In this document: in pieces, positions 1 to 7,086 of the stretch | Position numbering within the stretch: the first letter of the stretch is position 1 | Layout: each line of letters begins with the position of its first letter | Source of the DNA: Methanosarcina sp. UBA5 | GTDB lineage: Archaea; Halobacteriota; Methanosarcinia; Methanosarcinales; Methanosarcinaceae | Direction: 5' to 3' | Assembly: GCF_002505485.1 (NCBI RefSeq) | Contig: NZ_DAVG01000017.1 | Location: 64,097-72,835 of the forward strand | DNA length: 8,739 bases | Translations under genes and position numbers: made by a program | The notes under the pieces: generated by a model | What the model saw: only the letters and a program-made list of their open reading frames with translations | Database searches by the model: none | Told to the model about the DNA's origin: nothing

Positions 1-1927
1 CCGAAATGAAAGAAGCTCCACTTGCGGTTCTACTGCCGTGATGCCCCACTTTGAGAACATCGGCATTAACATCGTAACCAGCTTTCATAATATCGTTTTC
101 TGCTTCGATGCCAGCATCTCCCATGAGCAGGAACGATACTTTTCCGTCTGTTACTTTGAGGACTACAGAGTTTTGGTTAAGATCATCAGAGTAATAAGTA
201 GTGCCTGGATTCAGAACCTCAACATCAATACCTGATGCGAAATTAATCTTGTCTCCTCTTTTAGGGGTTTCAAACGGAATATTCTTCTTGTCAATAGTGG
301 TCAGCATGTTTTCATATGTTTTGGAAGTGTACGGATATCCGCTATCAATAAAATGTTCAACCTTGAAGTTATTGAGGACATCATTCATGCCACCAATATG
401 ATCAGAATGAGGATGTGTTGCGACTACATAATCTAATGTGGAAATTCCCTGATCATGCAGGTAATCAGTGACTATTTCTCCTTTGTCGCTTTCTCCTGCA
501 TCTATTAACATGGATTTATTGTCATATCCAATTAGAATTGAGTCTCCCGCATTCTTTACTGCTAAGCTGACAGTATATTTTCCTGCTTTACTGTATTTAT
601 GTACAGGGTTTTTGGCTGTTGAATAAGTTCGATCTCCGAAACTCCATTTCCAGGAGGTTGGACTATTACTGCTTTTGTCAGTAAACTGAACTTTCAGTGG
701 AACTTTTCCTGACCTTGGAGAAGCTGAAAATGCAGCAACTGGTGGTTTTGGTTGTGGTACTTCAACAGTGGCCATGTAAATGTCGGTATCACCACTATAT
801 TCCTCCCCATATTGCCATACTACCCTATCACCGTAAGTAGCAGGATGGTATGCTGATCCTTTAGCACTAATTTTCATCTTCTGATTAGTGGAAATATCGT
901 ACATATAGATACCATGATTCACCCAACCATCATCCTGTCCACCATCATCCTCCCATACTATCCTGTTACCATAGATAGCAGGATGCGTCTGATAATCTGG
1001 ACTGCTGGTTATTTGAGTTTCCTTTTTTGTGGAAAGATCATACATGTAAATATTACCGTTTGTGTTAGGATCCTCCAAGCTTGCCAAATTATCATCCCAG
1101 ACTATTTTGTTGCCATATATATGTGGATTATCTGCTGTCCCGGTGGTGCTTAACGAAGTTTCCTCTTTAGTAGAAAGATCGTGCACGTAGATATCGCCAT
1201 AACCTTCATCATCCACTAACTCATAAATTATTTTGTTACCATAAATATCAGGAGCGTATGCGCTGTAGTAGACATTGTTGGTTATTTGAGTTTCCTTTTT
1301 AGTGGAAAGGTCATACATGTATATATCATCGTGATAATTATCATTCCCAAAGGCTGACCATACAATCTTATTCCCATAGATTGCAGGACCATTTGCTGAT
1401 CCGCTGTTAGTTATTCGAGTTTCCTTTTTGGCGGAGAGATCATACATGTAGATATCATAGTCATAATCTCCATTTCGAGTGTCTGACCATACTATCTTGT
1501 CCCCGTAGATATCAGGACTTCCCCATACTTTCCCACTGGTAGTTATTCGAGTTTCCTTTTTGGCGGAGAGATCATACATGTAAATATCTGGTTTTCCATT
1601 GCGATCATCAACGTATACTATCCTGTTACCATAGATAGCAGGATAGGATGCGTGTCCACTTGTCGTTATTCTGTTTTCAGTGGTCTGAAGCGAAGTACTT
1701 TTCTCTGTAGTTGCCAACGCTGTAGACGAAACATAATTGTCTTTTATAGTGGCGTTTCCGGTATCATTGTCAGTAGCTGCTATTGTCGCAGGCGAAACGT
1801 ACTTGTCTTTGATAGTGGCATTCCCGGTGTCATTCTGAGTAGCTGCTAATGCTGCAGAAGAAACTAAAAGCAAGATTAGAGCTATTGAAATTAAACCTAT
1901 CTTACATAGAGTCTTTGTTTTATTCAC
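1..1927 (-). CDS. Secreted beta-propeller/PKD/ComEC-type metallo-beta-lactamase surface protein (3' end outside window)
   Basis: The frame is open for 642 codons from a GTG at 1927 to the window edge, with no internal stop. GTG was chosen because it directly precedes a signal peptide (residues 1-28: Lys-rich start, LISIALILLLV core, ALA end) and no ATG lies in frame nearby. The nearest ATG upstream (1937) is in another frame and stops after five codons. Residues 29-72 are two 22-residue repeats with NDT and NAT sequons. Residues about 80-387 hold seven repeats of the pattern P-x-IYG[ND][KR]IVW...DIYMYDLS[TA]KKET-x-IT, enough for a seven-bladed TolB-like propeller. Residues 396-460 are a PKD domain (WKWSFGD). 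From residue 462 there is a ComEC/Rec2-like metallo-beta-lactamase fold with THPHSDH (504-510), GDA (603-605) and VGHHGS (627-632) as metal-binding motifs. The protein is probably extracellular; its substrate is unknown. The missing part should be the last strands of the lactamase fold. The PKD/lactamase junction is abnormally tight. Confidence 0.9.
   Translation of the reverse strand, partial: MNKTKTLCKIGLISIALILLLVSSAALAATQNDTGNATIKDKYVSPATIAATDNDTGNATIKDNYVSSTALATTEKSTSLQTTENRITTSGHASYPAIYGNRIVYVDDRNGKPDIYMYDLSAKKETRITTSGKVWGSPDIYGDKIVWSDTRNGDYDYDIYMYDLSAKKETRITNSGSANGPAIYGNKIVWSAFGNDNYHDDIYMYDLSTKKETQITNNVYYSAYAPDIYGNKIIYELVDDEGYGDIYVHDLSTKEETSLSTTGTADNPHIYGNKIVWDDNLASLEDPNTNGNIYMYDLSTKKETQITSSPDYQTHPAIYGNRIVWEDDGGQDDGWVNHGIYMYDISTNQKMKISAKGSAYHPATYGDRVVWQYGEEYSGDTDIYMATVEVPQPKPPVAAFSASPRSGKVPLKVQFTDKSSNSPTSWKWSFGDRTYSTAKNPVHKYSKAGKYTVSLAVKNAGDSILIGYDNKSMLIDAGESDKGEIVTDYLHDQGISTLDYVVATHPHSDHIGGMNDVLNNFKVEHFIDSGYPYTSKTYENMLTTIDKKNIPFETPKRGDKINFASGIDVEVLNPGTTYYSDDLNQNSVVLKVTDGKVSFLLMGDAGIEAENDIMKAGYDVNADVLKVGHHGSRTASGASFIS
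1409..1582. repeat. Identical 42-bp copies in neighbouring propeller repeats
   Basis: Positions 1409-1450 and 1541-1582 are identical over 42 bp, 132 bp (44 codons) apart. They encode the YMYDLSAKKETRIT segment of repeats 1 and 2. Identity at third codon positions points to a recent duplication or gene conversion between blades. A second pair, 955-984 and 1615-1644, is identical over 30 bp at a distance of exactly 220 codons and joins repeats 6 and 1. Confidence 0.8.
1712..1843 (-). repeat. Two tandem 66-bp units encoding a sequon-rich linker
   Basis: Codons 29-50 (1843-1778) and 51-72 (1777-1712) encode ATQNDTGNATIKDKYVSPAT plus IA, then ATDNDTGNATIKDNYVSSTA plus LA. The units are the same length and in frame, and most differences are at third codon positions. 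Each carries two N-x-T sequons. They lie just after the signal peptide, so they would form an exposed stalk that could be N-glycosylated on the cell surface. Confidence 0.85.
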
Positions 1928-1954
1928 TATTATTCATCTCTGATTTCTAATTTA

Positions 1955-1968
1955 GGAGTTGTAACTCC
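1955..1968. other. Small hairpin just upstream of the surface-protein start
   Basis: GGAGTT and AACTCC form a 6-bp perfect stem around a GT, about 30 bp upstream of the GTG at 1927. If transcription starts further upstream it lies in the 5' leader. It could be a short operator or leader structure; nothing in the sequence decides this. Confidence 0.3.
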
Positions 1969-2009
1969 ATTACTCAGGTTTTAGGAGCACTACTTAAATT
2001 TTTTCTTTT

Positions 2010-2031
2010 GACTTTTATAAATATAAAAGTC
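2010..2031 (-). promoter_or_regulatory. Probable TATA region inside an inverted repeat, for the surface-protein gene
   Basis: GACTTTTAT and ATAAAAGTC form a 9-bp inverted repeat around AAAT. On the minus strand this reads TTTTATATTTATAAAAG, an archaeal TATA-like box. A start about 25 nt downstream would fall near 1990-1995 and give a leader of about 65 nt before the GTG at 1927. The symmetry could also serve a regulator or act as a weak terminator; the promoter reading is preferred from position only. Confidence 0.4.
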
Positions 2032-2229
2032 AGCTTTATTAGACGATTAAGGATGATTGATTATTTTCTAAGTTTGAAGATCCAGATGCGTCCAGACCTT
2101 CTAGGCAGGACTTATCATAAATGTAAAAAAGAGAATATTCTATATCTTCATTGAAATTTATTCAAGCTGCTTAACTGGCTTAACAAACAAACCTATTAAG
2201 GGTTTCTGAAAAGCACACAGTAAAAACGC

Positions 2230-2237
2230 TTAAATAT
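2230..2237 (+). promoter_or_regulatory. TATA box for the three-hairpin RNA candidate
   Basis: TTAAATAT inside GCTTAAATATTTTTAA fits an archaeal TATA box. Its centre is about 25 bp before 2258-2260, exactly where the first hairpin starts. No start codon follows at a useful distance, which favours a non-coding transcript. Confidence 0.4.
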
Positions 2238-2256
2238 TTTTAACACTGATGTTACT

Positions 2257-2386
2257 ATGCAGACCTGTTCTAACCGGTCTTGGTCTGCATCATCGGGGGC
2301 AGGTCTTATTCTTTCTCCTGACCCCCCTCAAGCCAAGGCGGGGTTACTCTTCCCCGCCAATTACCTATTGTTTAGCGTCTATTTTT
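2257..2386 (+). ncRNA. Candidate structured RNA with three consecutive hairpins
   Basis: Hairpin I pairs ATGCAGACC (2257-2265) with GGTCTGCAT (2282-2290), 9 bp with a 16-nt loop. Hairpin II pairs GGGGG (2295-2299) with CCCCC (2322-2326) and CAGG (2300-2303) with CCTG (2317-2320), with one bulged A. Hairpin III pairs GGCGGGG (2337-2343) with CCCCGCC (2352-2358) around an 8-nt loop. This is the most GC-rich stretch of an otherwise AT-rich spacer. A TATA box lies about 25 bp upstream and a T5 run follows at 2382-2386, giving a transcript of about 130 nt. The CTCAAGCCAAGGCGGGG...CCCCGCC end resembles the right-end hairpin of IS200/IS605 elements, which is also the 3' part of TnpB guide RNAs. That resemblance is from memory, and no tnpB is visible nearby. 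It could be an independent small RNA or the relic of such an element. Confidence 0.45.
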
Positions 2387-2460
2387 GTTCTTAAGAGCTA
2401 GAGAAAAAGAATATGTAAAGAAGTCACTCTTTTCTTGTTTATTAAGGTCTTTTAAATTAC

Positions 2461-3345
2461 TTGGAGCTTTGGTATAACTTAGGACATTGGAATAATTATT
2501 TATATGTTTTAGTAAATCTTTATGTTATAGGTCTAAAAGAATTCGAGATCAATTGCACTAAACGGAATTACCGTTTATTGTCAAAAACGCGGATATCTGA
2601 AATTTTAAAACAAGCCATATGCAAACATAATAAAATTGGCGAGGGGACTGTTATAAAAATTAAGAATAGCTTTCCAGATTTCAATGAAGATATTCACGAA
2701 AAATTACTAAAAGATGGTTGGAGAGAGTTAAAGGAGCCAAAAAGTCTGATCGGTCAAGTAGTTTTATCAATACCATTTGTGATTATTAATCTTTTAATAT
2801 CCCAGTTGATAATGGGAATACTTATACCGACAAGCAGAATTAATGACTATCAAATCTAGGGCAGTGCACAAAATGCAGAGGAGTTTTTGGAATATATTTT
2901 GTTACCTCTTTTAATTGCTCTTGTTATTGCAGTCCTTATGGAAGTTATTCATGGGCTAATTCACCTACTACTTATCCCAAACTTCATTAAATCAGATAAT
3001 ATCTCTCTAGGCTTTACATACTTTGGAGGGTATGTGTATACAACAGATGTACTCCTAAAATCTCGAGCATGTTTAATTTATATAGCTCCGTTTATAGTTT
3101 TGTCAATAATATTAAACGTGGTTTCAGGATTGCTGGGGCTTTATAATATTCCGCTAATGTTGTTCATTCTTTTTAATTCAATCGAAAGCGGTACAGACAT
3201 ACTTCCATTGATTCTTATTTTATTACAGGTACCCAAAAGTGCAAAACTTGTGAATAATGGAACTCATACATATTTTAGAGCTGATCCCAAGAATCAGTTT
3301 TTGAAGCTGGGTTTAGATAAGTTTTCTACGAAGCCTATTTCGTGA
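2461..3345 (+). pseudogene. DUF3267-like membrane zincin gene split by an in-frame TAG (pseudogene or pyrrolysine protein)
   Basis: Two open stretches (2461-2856 and 2860-3342) are in the same frame, separated only by TAG at 2857-2859. Together they read as one DUF3267-type putative zincin membrane protein. It has a soluble segment (IKIKNSFPDF...EKLLKDGW), a membrane helix ending just before the TAG, a helix with MEVIHGLIH, a YFGG segment, a helix beginning IAPFIVLS, and a last helix pair containing FN and a conserved-position Asp (GTDI), ending GTHTYF. In the family the helix motif is HExxH; here the first His is Met. The only start in the 5' part is a TTG at 2461 with no good ribosome binding site, and about 58 residues before the family-like region are unrecognised. 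A TTG at 2887 has GAGGAG upstream and could start the second half alone. If the host decodes UAG as pyrrolysine, residue 133 would be pyrrolysine. The weak 5' end and the lost His favour a decaying gene. Confidence 0.6.
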
Positions 3346-3743
3346 TACATAGAAACGAAGACGGTACTTTTGCTCAAGGAACTAATGCTTGGAAGCGATT
3401 CCAAAAGGGTGGAACTCCCTGGAATAAGGGATTGAGAGGCATCCATATGAATTCTGATACTGAATTCAAAGAGGACCAATACGTAGAGGAGAATCATCCT
3501 AGCTGGAAAGGAGGAGTTCAAGTTCATAATAAAGATGGAGTTTACCTATGGATTGGGAAAAATAGCCGTATACGAAGGGCAAGAAAAGTATATGAAGATA
3601 CATACAGAGAAATTCCTAGAGGATATGTTACTTACCATAAAGATAGGAATAACTTAAATGATCATCCTTCAAATTTAGTTGCAATAAGTAGAGCCGAGTT
3701 GGTTAGGAAAAACACCTCAAAGAAATCGAATAAGAATAACTAA
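3342..3743 (+). CDS. Small HNH homing-type endonuclease
   Basis: A 133-residue basic protein. Residues 13-60 follow the GTNAWKRFQKGGTPWNKGL...TEFK...NHPSWKGG pattern typical of free-standing HNH endonucleases of phages and mobile introns. Residues 93-118 hold the HNH core YHKDRNNLNDHPSNLVAIS, with His99, Asp101, Asn104/106 and Asn111 as candidate metal and structural residues. The family cuts double-stranded DNA at specific sites to spread its own gene. The start is GTG at 3342; the frame is closed by TAA at 3318-3320 and has no ATG at its head. The GTG overlaps the TGA of the DUF3267 frame (GTGA), and no clear Shine-Dalgarno sequence precedes it. Translation may therefore be coupled to the upstream frame, or the gene may have inserted there. 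It ends 17 bp from the stop codon of the convergent helicase gene. The domain is convincing; activity is not proven. Confidence 0.8.
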   Translation: MIHRNEDGTFAQGTNAWKRFQKGGTPWNKGLRGIHMNSDTEFKEDQYVEENHPSWKGGVQVHNKDGVYLWIGKNSRIRRARKVYEDTYREIPRGYVTYHKDRNNLNDHPSNLVAISRAELVRKNTSKKSNKNN

Positions 3744-3750
3744 AAAGTAA

Positions 3751-3771
3751 TGGAAACAATTCAAATTTCCA
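3751..3771. terminator. Weak hairpin between convergent genes
   Basis: TGGAAA (3751-3756) and TTTCCA (3766-3771) pair around a 9-nt loop in the junction between the HNH stop (3743) and the nuclease-helicase stop (3761). It is AT-rich and only 6 bp, so a bidirectional terminator role is possible but weakly supported. Confidence 0.25.
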
Positions 3772-5632
3772 TCCTTGATTTAAAGAAGTTCTCTGTATCT
3801 TTATCCATAAAGTAAACATAACAACCTTTCATTCCTCTTGACAACAGGACTCTATACGTGTTCTTTACTAGGTCTGTAAACCTATCCTTTGATTTTTTGA
3901 CTGTGGAATCCTCGGAATGTTCAGGATGTCCTTCCCATCTTTGATTGTTAAAATTGTATACAAGGTCATTTCCGAATATAACACCAACATAATCAAACTC
4001 AAATCCTTGTATCGTATATACACATCCGATTTGATTTATTCCTCTTGGATCATATGCCCAAAGAGGTGCTTTCGGAATACCTTTTGCAAGTTTCTTTGAA
4101 TCTGGCTTTGCATTCCAGGGTCTTTTAAAATCCTCTATAACAACATCTTCTAGTAATTCACCATTCCTATCTGGCTGAGACCAAGGCCAGCAGAATCCAG
4201 CGGTCAGTCTTCCAGTAAATCCTTCTTTAACTTTATCATTTATTAAAGCTTCAAGTTCTTCAGGACTACTCATTATCCTAAAATCAAACTCTTCTTTCTG
4301 AGTCCATATAATATTAGCAGTTTTCTTAATCCCTAATGTATTATTAACCCAGTTCACAAATCCATCCGAACCATTGCACCTGAATTGAGCTTCTAATTCA
4401 TACTCGAAAACCTGACAATTATTTTTCTTTGCATATGCCTTAATATATTCAACAGAACCTATTTCATCAGGTCTTACTACTTGGTCATCATCAATGAAAA
4501 GAACTAAGACTTTTGCCACATTAATTAATTCTTCAATTTGAGGAAGTTTTGATTTTCTTTCATGAGGAGTGAACCTGTTATTGCTTGTCTTTCGAATTCT
4601 ATGTGCCTCATCAGCGATTAATACATCAATTGAGTTTTCTTCTTCATTAATGTAACTGTTAAAATATTTAAACTGAGCAGAACCACGTAATCCGACTATT
4701 TTTCTTAGGGTCTCAGTAAATGCTTTAGAACCAGTAGCATAGTGGGCATTATAACCATCTAAGAGTAAATTTGACATTAAATTGATAGCGATAACTGACT
4801 TCCCTGTTCCCGGTCCGCCCTTTACAATAATCACATTTTTCTGATCATCAAAGAAACCACTTTTGACACAAGAGAGAACTTTATCGAACACTACCAATTG
4901 CTCATCAAGTAGCGTGTATTCAGGCTTTCCTTTAATCAAATTTCCAACATGATCCATTAGTCTCTTACTTGGTTTGTATATTCCGCTCTCTATTTTCTTA
5001 AGAACTTGGAGTCCATTTCCATTTTCCAGCTTATCTAACAAAAAACTCTTTAATCCACCTGTATTGTCGGCTGTAAATAAAGGAAAATCTTCGATTATCT
5101 CCGAGAATTTACCCGAAAATATAACATCTTTAGGATCATAGCTGTAATTATGAAGGAATGTGCAAGAACTCAGAAAAACAGGATCATCGTCTGCATAGAA
5201 GGCTGTATGAGTGTCCTGCAGATACATTGTGTATTGAGCAACCTGTACTGATGGATGAAGTACTTCTCTTTCATCCCCACCAACCCATGTGAGTACTTCG
5301 TTATCCCCCGAAGCTTCTCTGCATTTACTCCATTGCTTCAGTTCAATAATCACTGCATTATCCTTATCATTTTTATCTGTGCCAGAAATTAAACAATCTA
5401 ACCTTTTCGAAGTAAGTGGTAATTGATATTCTAAAATAACTCCATGGTCTGTAAGATCTGCCTCTACAAATATATTAGAAATTTCTTTTAATGAGTTTCT
5501 CCACGAGTTTATTTCTGCAGGAGAAGGATTATACCTATAATACTCAAAGAAAGCGTTTTTAAGTTTAGTCGCAATTTCGTTTCTAATTGAATCTTGTATG
5601 AATTGCTCTGAAGTTCCTGCAAAAAGTCTCAT
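3761..5632 (-). CDS. PD-(D/E)XK nuclease fused to a DUF2075 helicase
   Basis: A 623-residue protein. The N-terminal 1-240 contains a PD-(D/E)XK-like nuclease core: Glu69 (ILEYQLP), Asp79 (KRLDCLI), E97-L-K99 (AVIIELKQW) and a QVAQY motif at 130-134. Residues about 262-615 are a superfamily-1-like DUF2075 ATPase, the helicase type also found in Schlafen proteins. It has Walker A GGPGTGKS (272-279), Walker B IADEAH (339-344), FIDDDQ (379-384), QFRC (416-419), TIQGFEFDYVGVI (540-552) and LLSRGMKG (596-603). All catalytic motifs look intact. It probably acts on nucleic acid with ATP; the substrate is unknown. The ATG at 5632 has a weak GGGAT upstream. It is the last gene of the minus-strand cluster, 77 bp after the metallopeptidase gene. 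That gap contains a T7 run and a TATA-like stretch, so it may have its own promoter. Such fusions are frequent in defence islands; that role is inferred here. Confidence 0.88.
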   Translation of the reverse strand: MRLFAGTSEQFIQDSIRNEIATKLKNAFFEYYRYNPSPAEINSWRNSLKEISNIFVEADLTDHGVILEYQLPLTSKRLDCLISGTDKNDKDNAVIIELKQWSKCREASGDNEVLTWVGGDEREVLHPSVQVAQYTMYLQDTHTAFYADDDPVFLSSCTFLHNYSYDPKDVIFSGKFSEIIEDFPLFTADNTGGLKSFLLDKLENGNGLQVLKKIESGIYKPSKRLMDHVGNLIKGKPEYTLLDEQLVVFDKVLSCVKSGFFDDQKNVIIVKGGPGTGKSVIAINLMSNLLLDGYNAHYATGSKAFTETLRKIVGLRGSAQFKYFNSYINEEENSIDVLIADEAHRIRKTSNNRFTPHERKSKLPQIEELINVAKVLVLFIDDDQVVRPDEIGSVEYIKAYAKKNNCQVFEYELEAQFRCNGSDGFVNWVNNTLGIKKTANIIWTQKEEFDFRIMSSPEELEALINDKVKEGFTGRLTAGFCWPWSQPDRNGELLEDVVIEDFKRPWNAKPDSKKLAKGIPKAPLWAYDPRGINQIGCVYTIQGFEFDYVGVIFGNDLVYNFNNQRWEGHPEHSEDSTVKKSKDRFTDLVKNTYRVLLSRGMKGCYVYFMDKDTENFFKSRMEI

Positions 5633-5659
5633 GTATATCCCAAGACATGAAAGCTTTTT

Positions 5660-5702
5660 TTACATATTTAATTTTCTATTAATAAAATTTATATTAAAAA
5701 AA
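5660..5702 (-). promoter_or_regulatory. Oligo-T end and possible internal promoter before the nuclease-helicase gene
   Basis: Read on the minus strand, a run of seven T (5702-5696) directly follows the metallopeptidase stop and suits an archaeal oligo-T terminator. It runs into TTTAATATAAATTT, a TATA-like stretch that would start transcription near 5665-5670, about 35 nt before the ATG at 5632. Either reading would partly uncouple the nuclease-helicase from the genes upstream. Confidence 0.35.
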
Positions 5703-5709
5703 GGAAAAA

Positions 5710-6510
5710 TTAATCTAAATAGTCAAGAGGAACATTTTCAAAGTCAGTCCAGTAAAACCATTCTGATAAACCAAGTAAATTAGACCATTTGTTAATTATT
5801 TCGATATCCTGCTTATACCCTTCATCTTTTGTTTTAATAAGAAATTTCACAAGCTTAGCACCCACTTCTGGATACTCAGTCCTTTTATATGGAGTTGTAT
5901 ATTTTTTTTCAATTAAAGACTCCATAAACGAAGCAAATGCATAGTTCATTGTATTAGACGTATCATAAATGAAGGCAGGTGATATTTTCTTTATCTTTTC
6001 AGATAGAGCTTGTACATTCTCTCGAATCTGTTTATCAACAGTTATTCTTTGTGCTTTTCTCAATTCCGGGTAGTTATCATATATCCATTGTTCAATTCGC
6101 ATATCTACAGGGTAATTAGTTAACTGTTTAATTATGCCATTGAACCATAATTCAAAAAGTGAACTCATTTTTTCAATCGGGATATCTTTTGACAGCTTAA
6201 ATAATTCATTCTCAATTTTAGTCATTGCAATTTGTCTATTTTCCATGTTTGAAGCTGGCACTTTTCTATACTCACTTGGCACAGACATCATTCTGTAGAT
6301 GTGGCCACATTCATGAGCGATTAAATGGTCAATATTTCCTGGGCTTATATTTTTGTAATAAATTAAATGCAAGGGCATATTTTCCCTTGCAATCTTTACC
6401 ATTGCCAATGTCGGTAAATCGGGTTTGTGGATAAACTCGAATGATTTGCCTGTCAGGTCTGTAATAAGGTTTAAAATCTCTTGTGTGGAGTTTAGTAGCT
6501 TTAATTCCAT
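5710..6510 (-). CDS. Zincin-type (HExxH) metallopeptidase-like protein of unknown family
   Basis: A 266-residue soluble protein with no signal peptide or membrane helix. HECGH at residues 66-70, inside DHLIAHECGHIYRMM, matches the HExxH zinc site of gluzincin peptidases such as the ImmA/IrrE (M78) group. A downstream DMRIEQWIYDNYPEL segment may supply the third, acidic ligand. The rest is helical and not recognised. The frame is open up to an ATG at 6576, but that start has no ribosome binding site and overlaps the preceding gene by 28 bp. The ATG at 6510 has AAAGGA seven bases before it and removes the overlap, so it is preferred. It lies 38 bp after the 169-residue gene and 77 bp before the nuclease-helicase, all in one direction. 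ImmA-like peptidases often cleave repressors or sensors of mobile elements. Here it could process or activate a cluster partner, which is inference. Confidence 0.75.
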   Translation of the reverse strand: MELKLLNSTQEILNLITDLTGKSFEFIHKPDLPTLAMVKIARENMPLHLIYYKNISPGNIDHLIAHECGHIYRMMSVPSEYRKVPASNMENRQIAMTKIENELFKLSKDIPIEKMSSLFELWFNGIIKQLTNYPVDMRIEQWIYDNYPELRKAQRITVDKQIRENVQALSEKIKKISPAFIYDTSNTMNYAFASFMESLIEKKYTTPYKRTEYPEVGAKLVKFLIKTKDEGYKQDIEIINKWSNLLGLSEWFYWTDFENVPLDYLD

Positions 6511-6548
6511 TATGATTGTTCCTTTAAATCTTGGATAAATAGATACAG

Positions 6549-7058
6549 TTAATCGTTCTTTGTCTCTAAGAACCATTGAACAAACTGAAAACCAATTCCG
6601 TAAACTTCACTCATTTCTCTCAATTGACCAACCATCATGAGGTAACACAAGTTCTTATTATCCTTATTAAAGTATTCAAACTCATCTGCCAGAACTTCAT
6701 CTACATATCCCATTCTATTTAGGTTAGAGCTTAACCATTGTAAGAGGTCGTGAGTGTAAACATCTGGTTCCAAGTCAGATAAAATTGAATCATTAATTTC
6801 ATCAAAAGGTATATCCTCAAGAGGTTTGCCAACATAATCTTTTAGTTTTGAAGCATAGTCATCCATACAGAAAGCCAACCATCTGTAATAGTAATCATCA
6901 ACCTCCATTCCCGTATCACGGAACTTCTCTTCTAAACTTTCATCAAGGGACTCGTTAAAAAAGTACTCAATGTGGCTCTCTGTCTCTCCTACCCTTTGAA
7001 TAGACCTGGATACAAAAATACTTTTTATTTCATCAATAATTCCTCTTGTTAATAACAT
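6549..7058 (-). CDS. Acidic helical protein of unknown function, 169 residues
   Basis: I do not recognise the family. The protein is strongly acidic (many Asp and Glu, for example DESLEEKF, PLEDIPFDEIND, DLEPDVY), with aromatic stretches (DDYYYRWLAF, GFQFVQWFL) and a conserved-looking WLSSNLNRMGYVDEVLADE segment. No catalytic motif, signal peptide or membrane helix is visible. The frame is open to an ATG at 7073, but that start lacks a ribosome binding site. The ATG at 7058 has GGAG nine bases upstream and is preferred. It follows the 47-residue gene closely (stop at 7087) and precedes the metallopeptidase by 38 bp, so it is probably translated from the same message. It could be a regulator, an adaptor, or a substrate of the peptidase. 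Confidence 0.7.
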   Translation of the reverse strand: MLLTRGIIDEIKSIFVSRSIQRVGETESHIEYFFNESLDESLEEKFRDTGMEVDDYYYRWLAFCMDDYASKLKDYVGKPLEDIPFDEINDSILSDLEPDVYTHDLLQWLSSNLNRMGYVDEVLADEFEYFNKDNKNLCYLMMVGQLREMSEVYGIGFQFVQWFLETKND

Positions 7059-7086
7059 AGTTAAAATCTCCATAGGTCTATCATTT

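Larger units (their letters stand above)
1928..2460. other. Non-coding spacer of about 530 bp
   Basis: No reading frame longer than a few dozen codons has a start, a ribosome binding site or recognisable content on either strand. The left part (1928-2040) holds the promoter-side elements of the surface-protein gene. Positions 2040-2225 are AT-rich and I see nothing definite in them. Positions 2226-2390 hold the TATA box and three-hairpin RNA candidate described separately. Positions 2390-2460 are AT-rich with a TTTTAAAT at 2450-2457 that could be a TATA box, although it is too close to the TTG at 2461 to serve that start. Confidence 0.6.

Noticed and set aside
38..401. Plus-strand frames over the surface-protein gene
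   Set aside because: They are antisense to well-conserved metallo-beta-lactamase motifs and show no domain or ribosome binding site.
1652..1849. Plus-strand Cys/Arg-rich frame
   Set aside because: It arises from the antisense of the 66-bp duplication and the first propeller repeat.
2257..2358. tRNA or CRISPR in the GC-rich hairpin region
   Set aside because: The stems do not form a cloverleaf with an acceptor arm or T-loop, and there is no regularly spaced repeat.
2358..2370. CAATTACCT just after hairpin III resembling the MITE end
   Set aside because: Only about nine bases agree and no inverted partner is present, so chance is likely.
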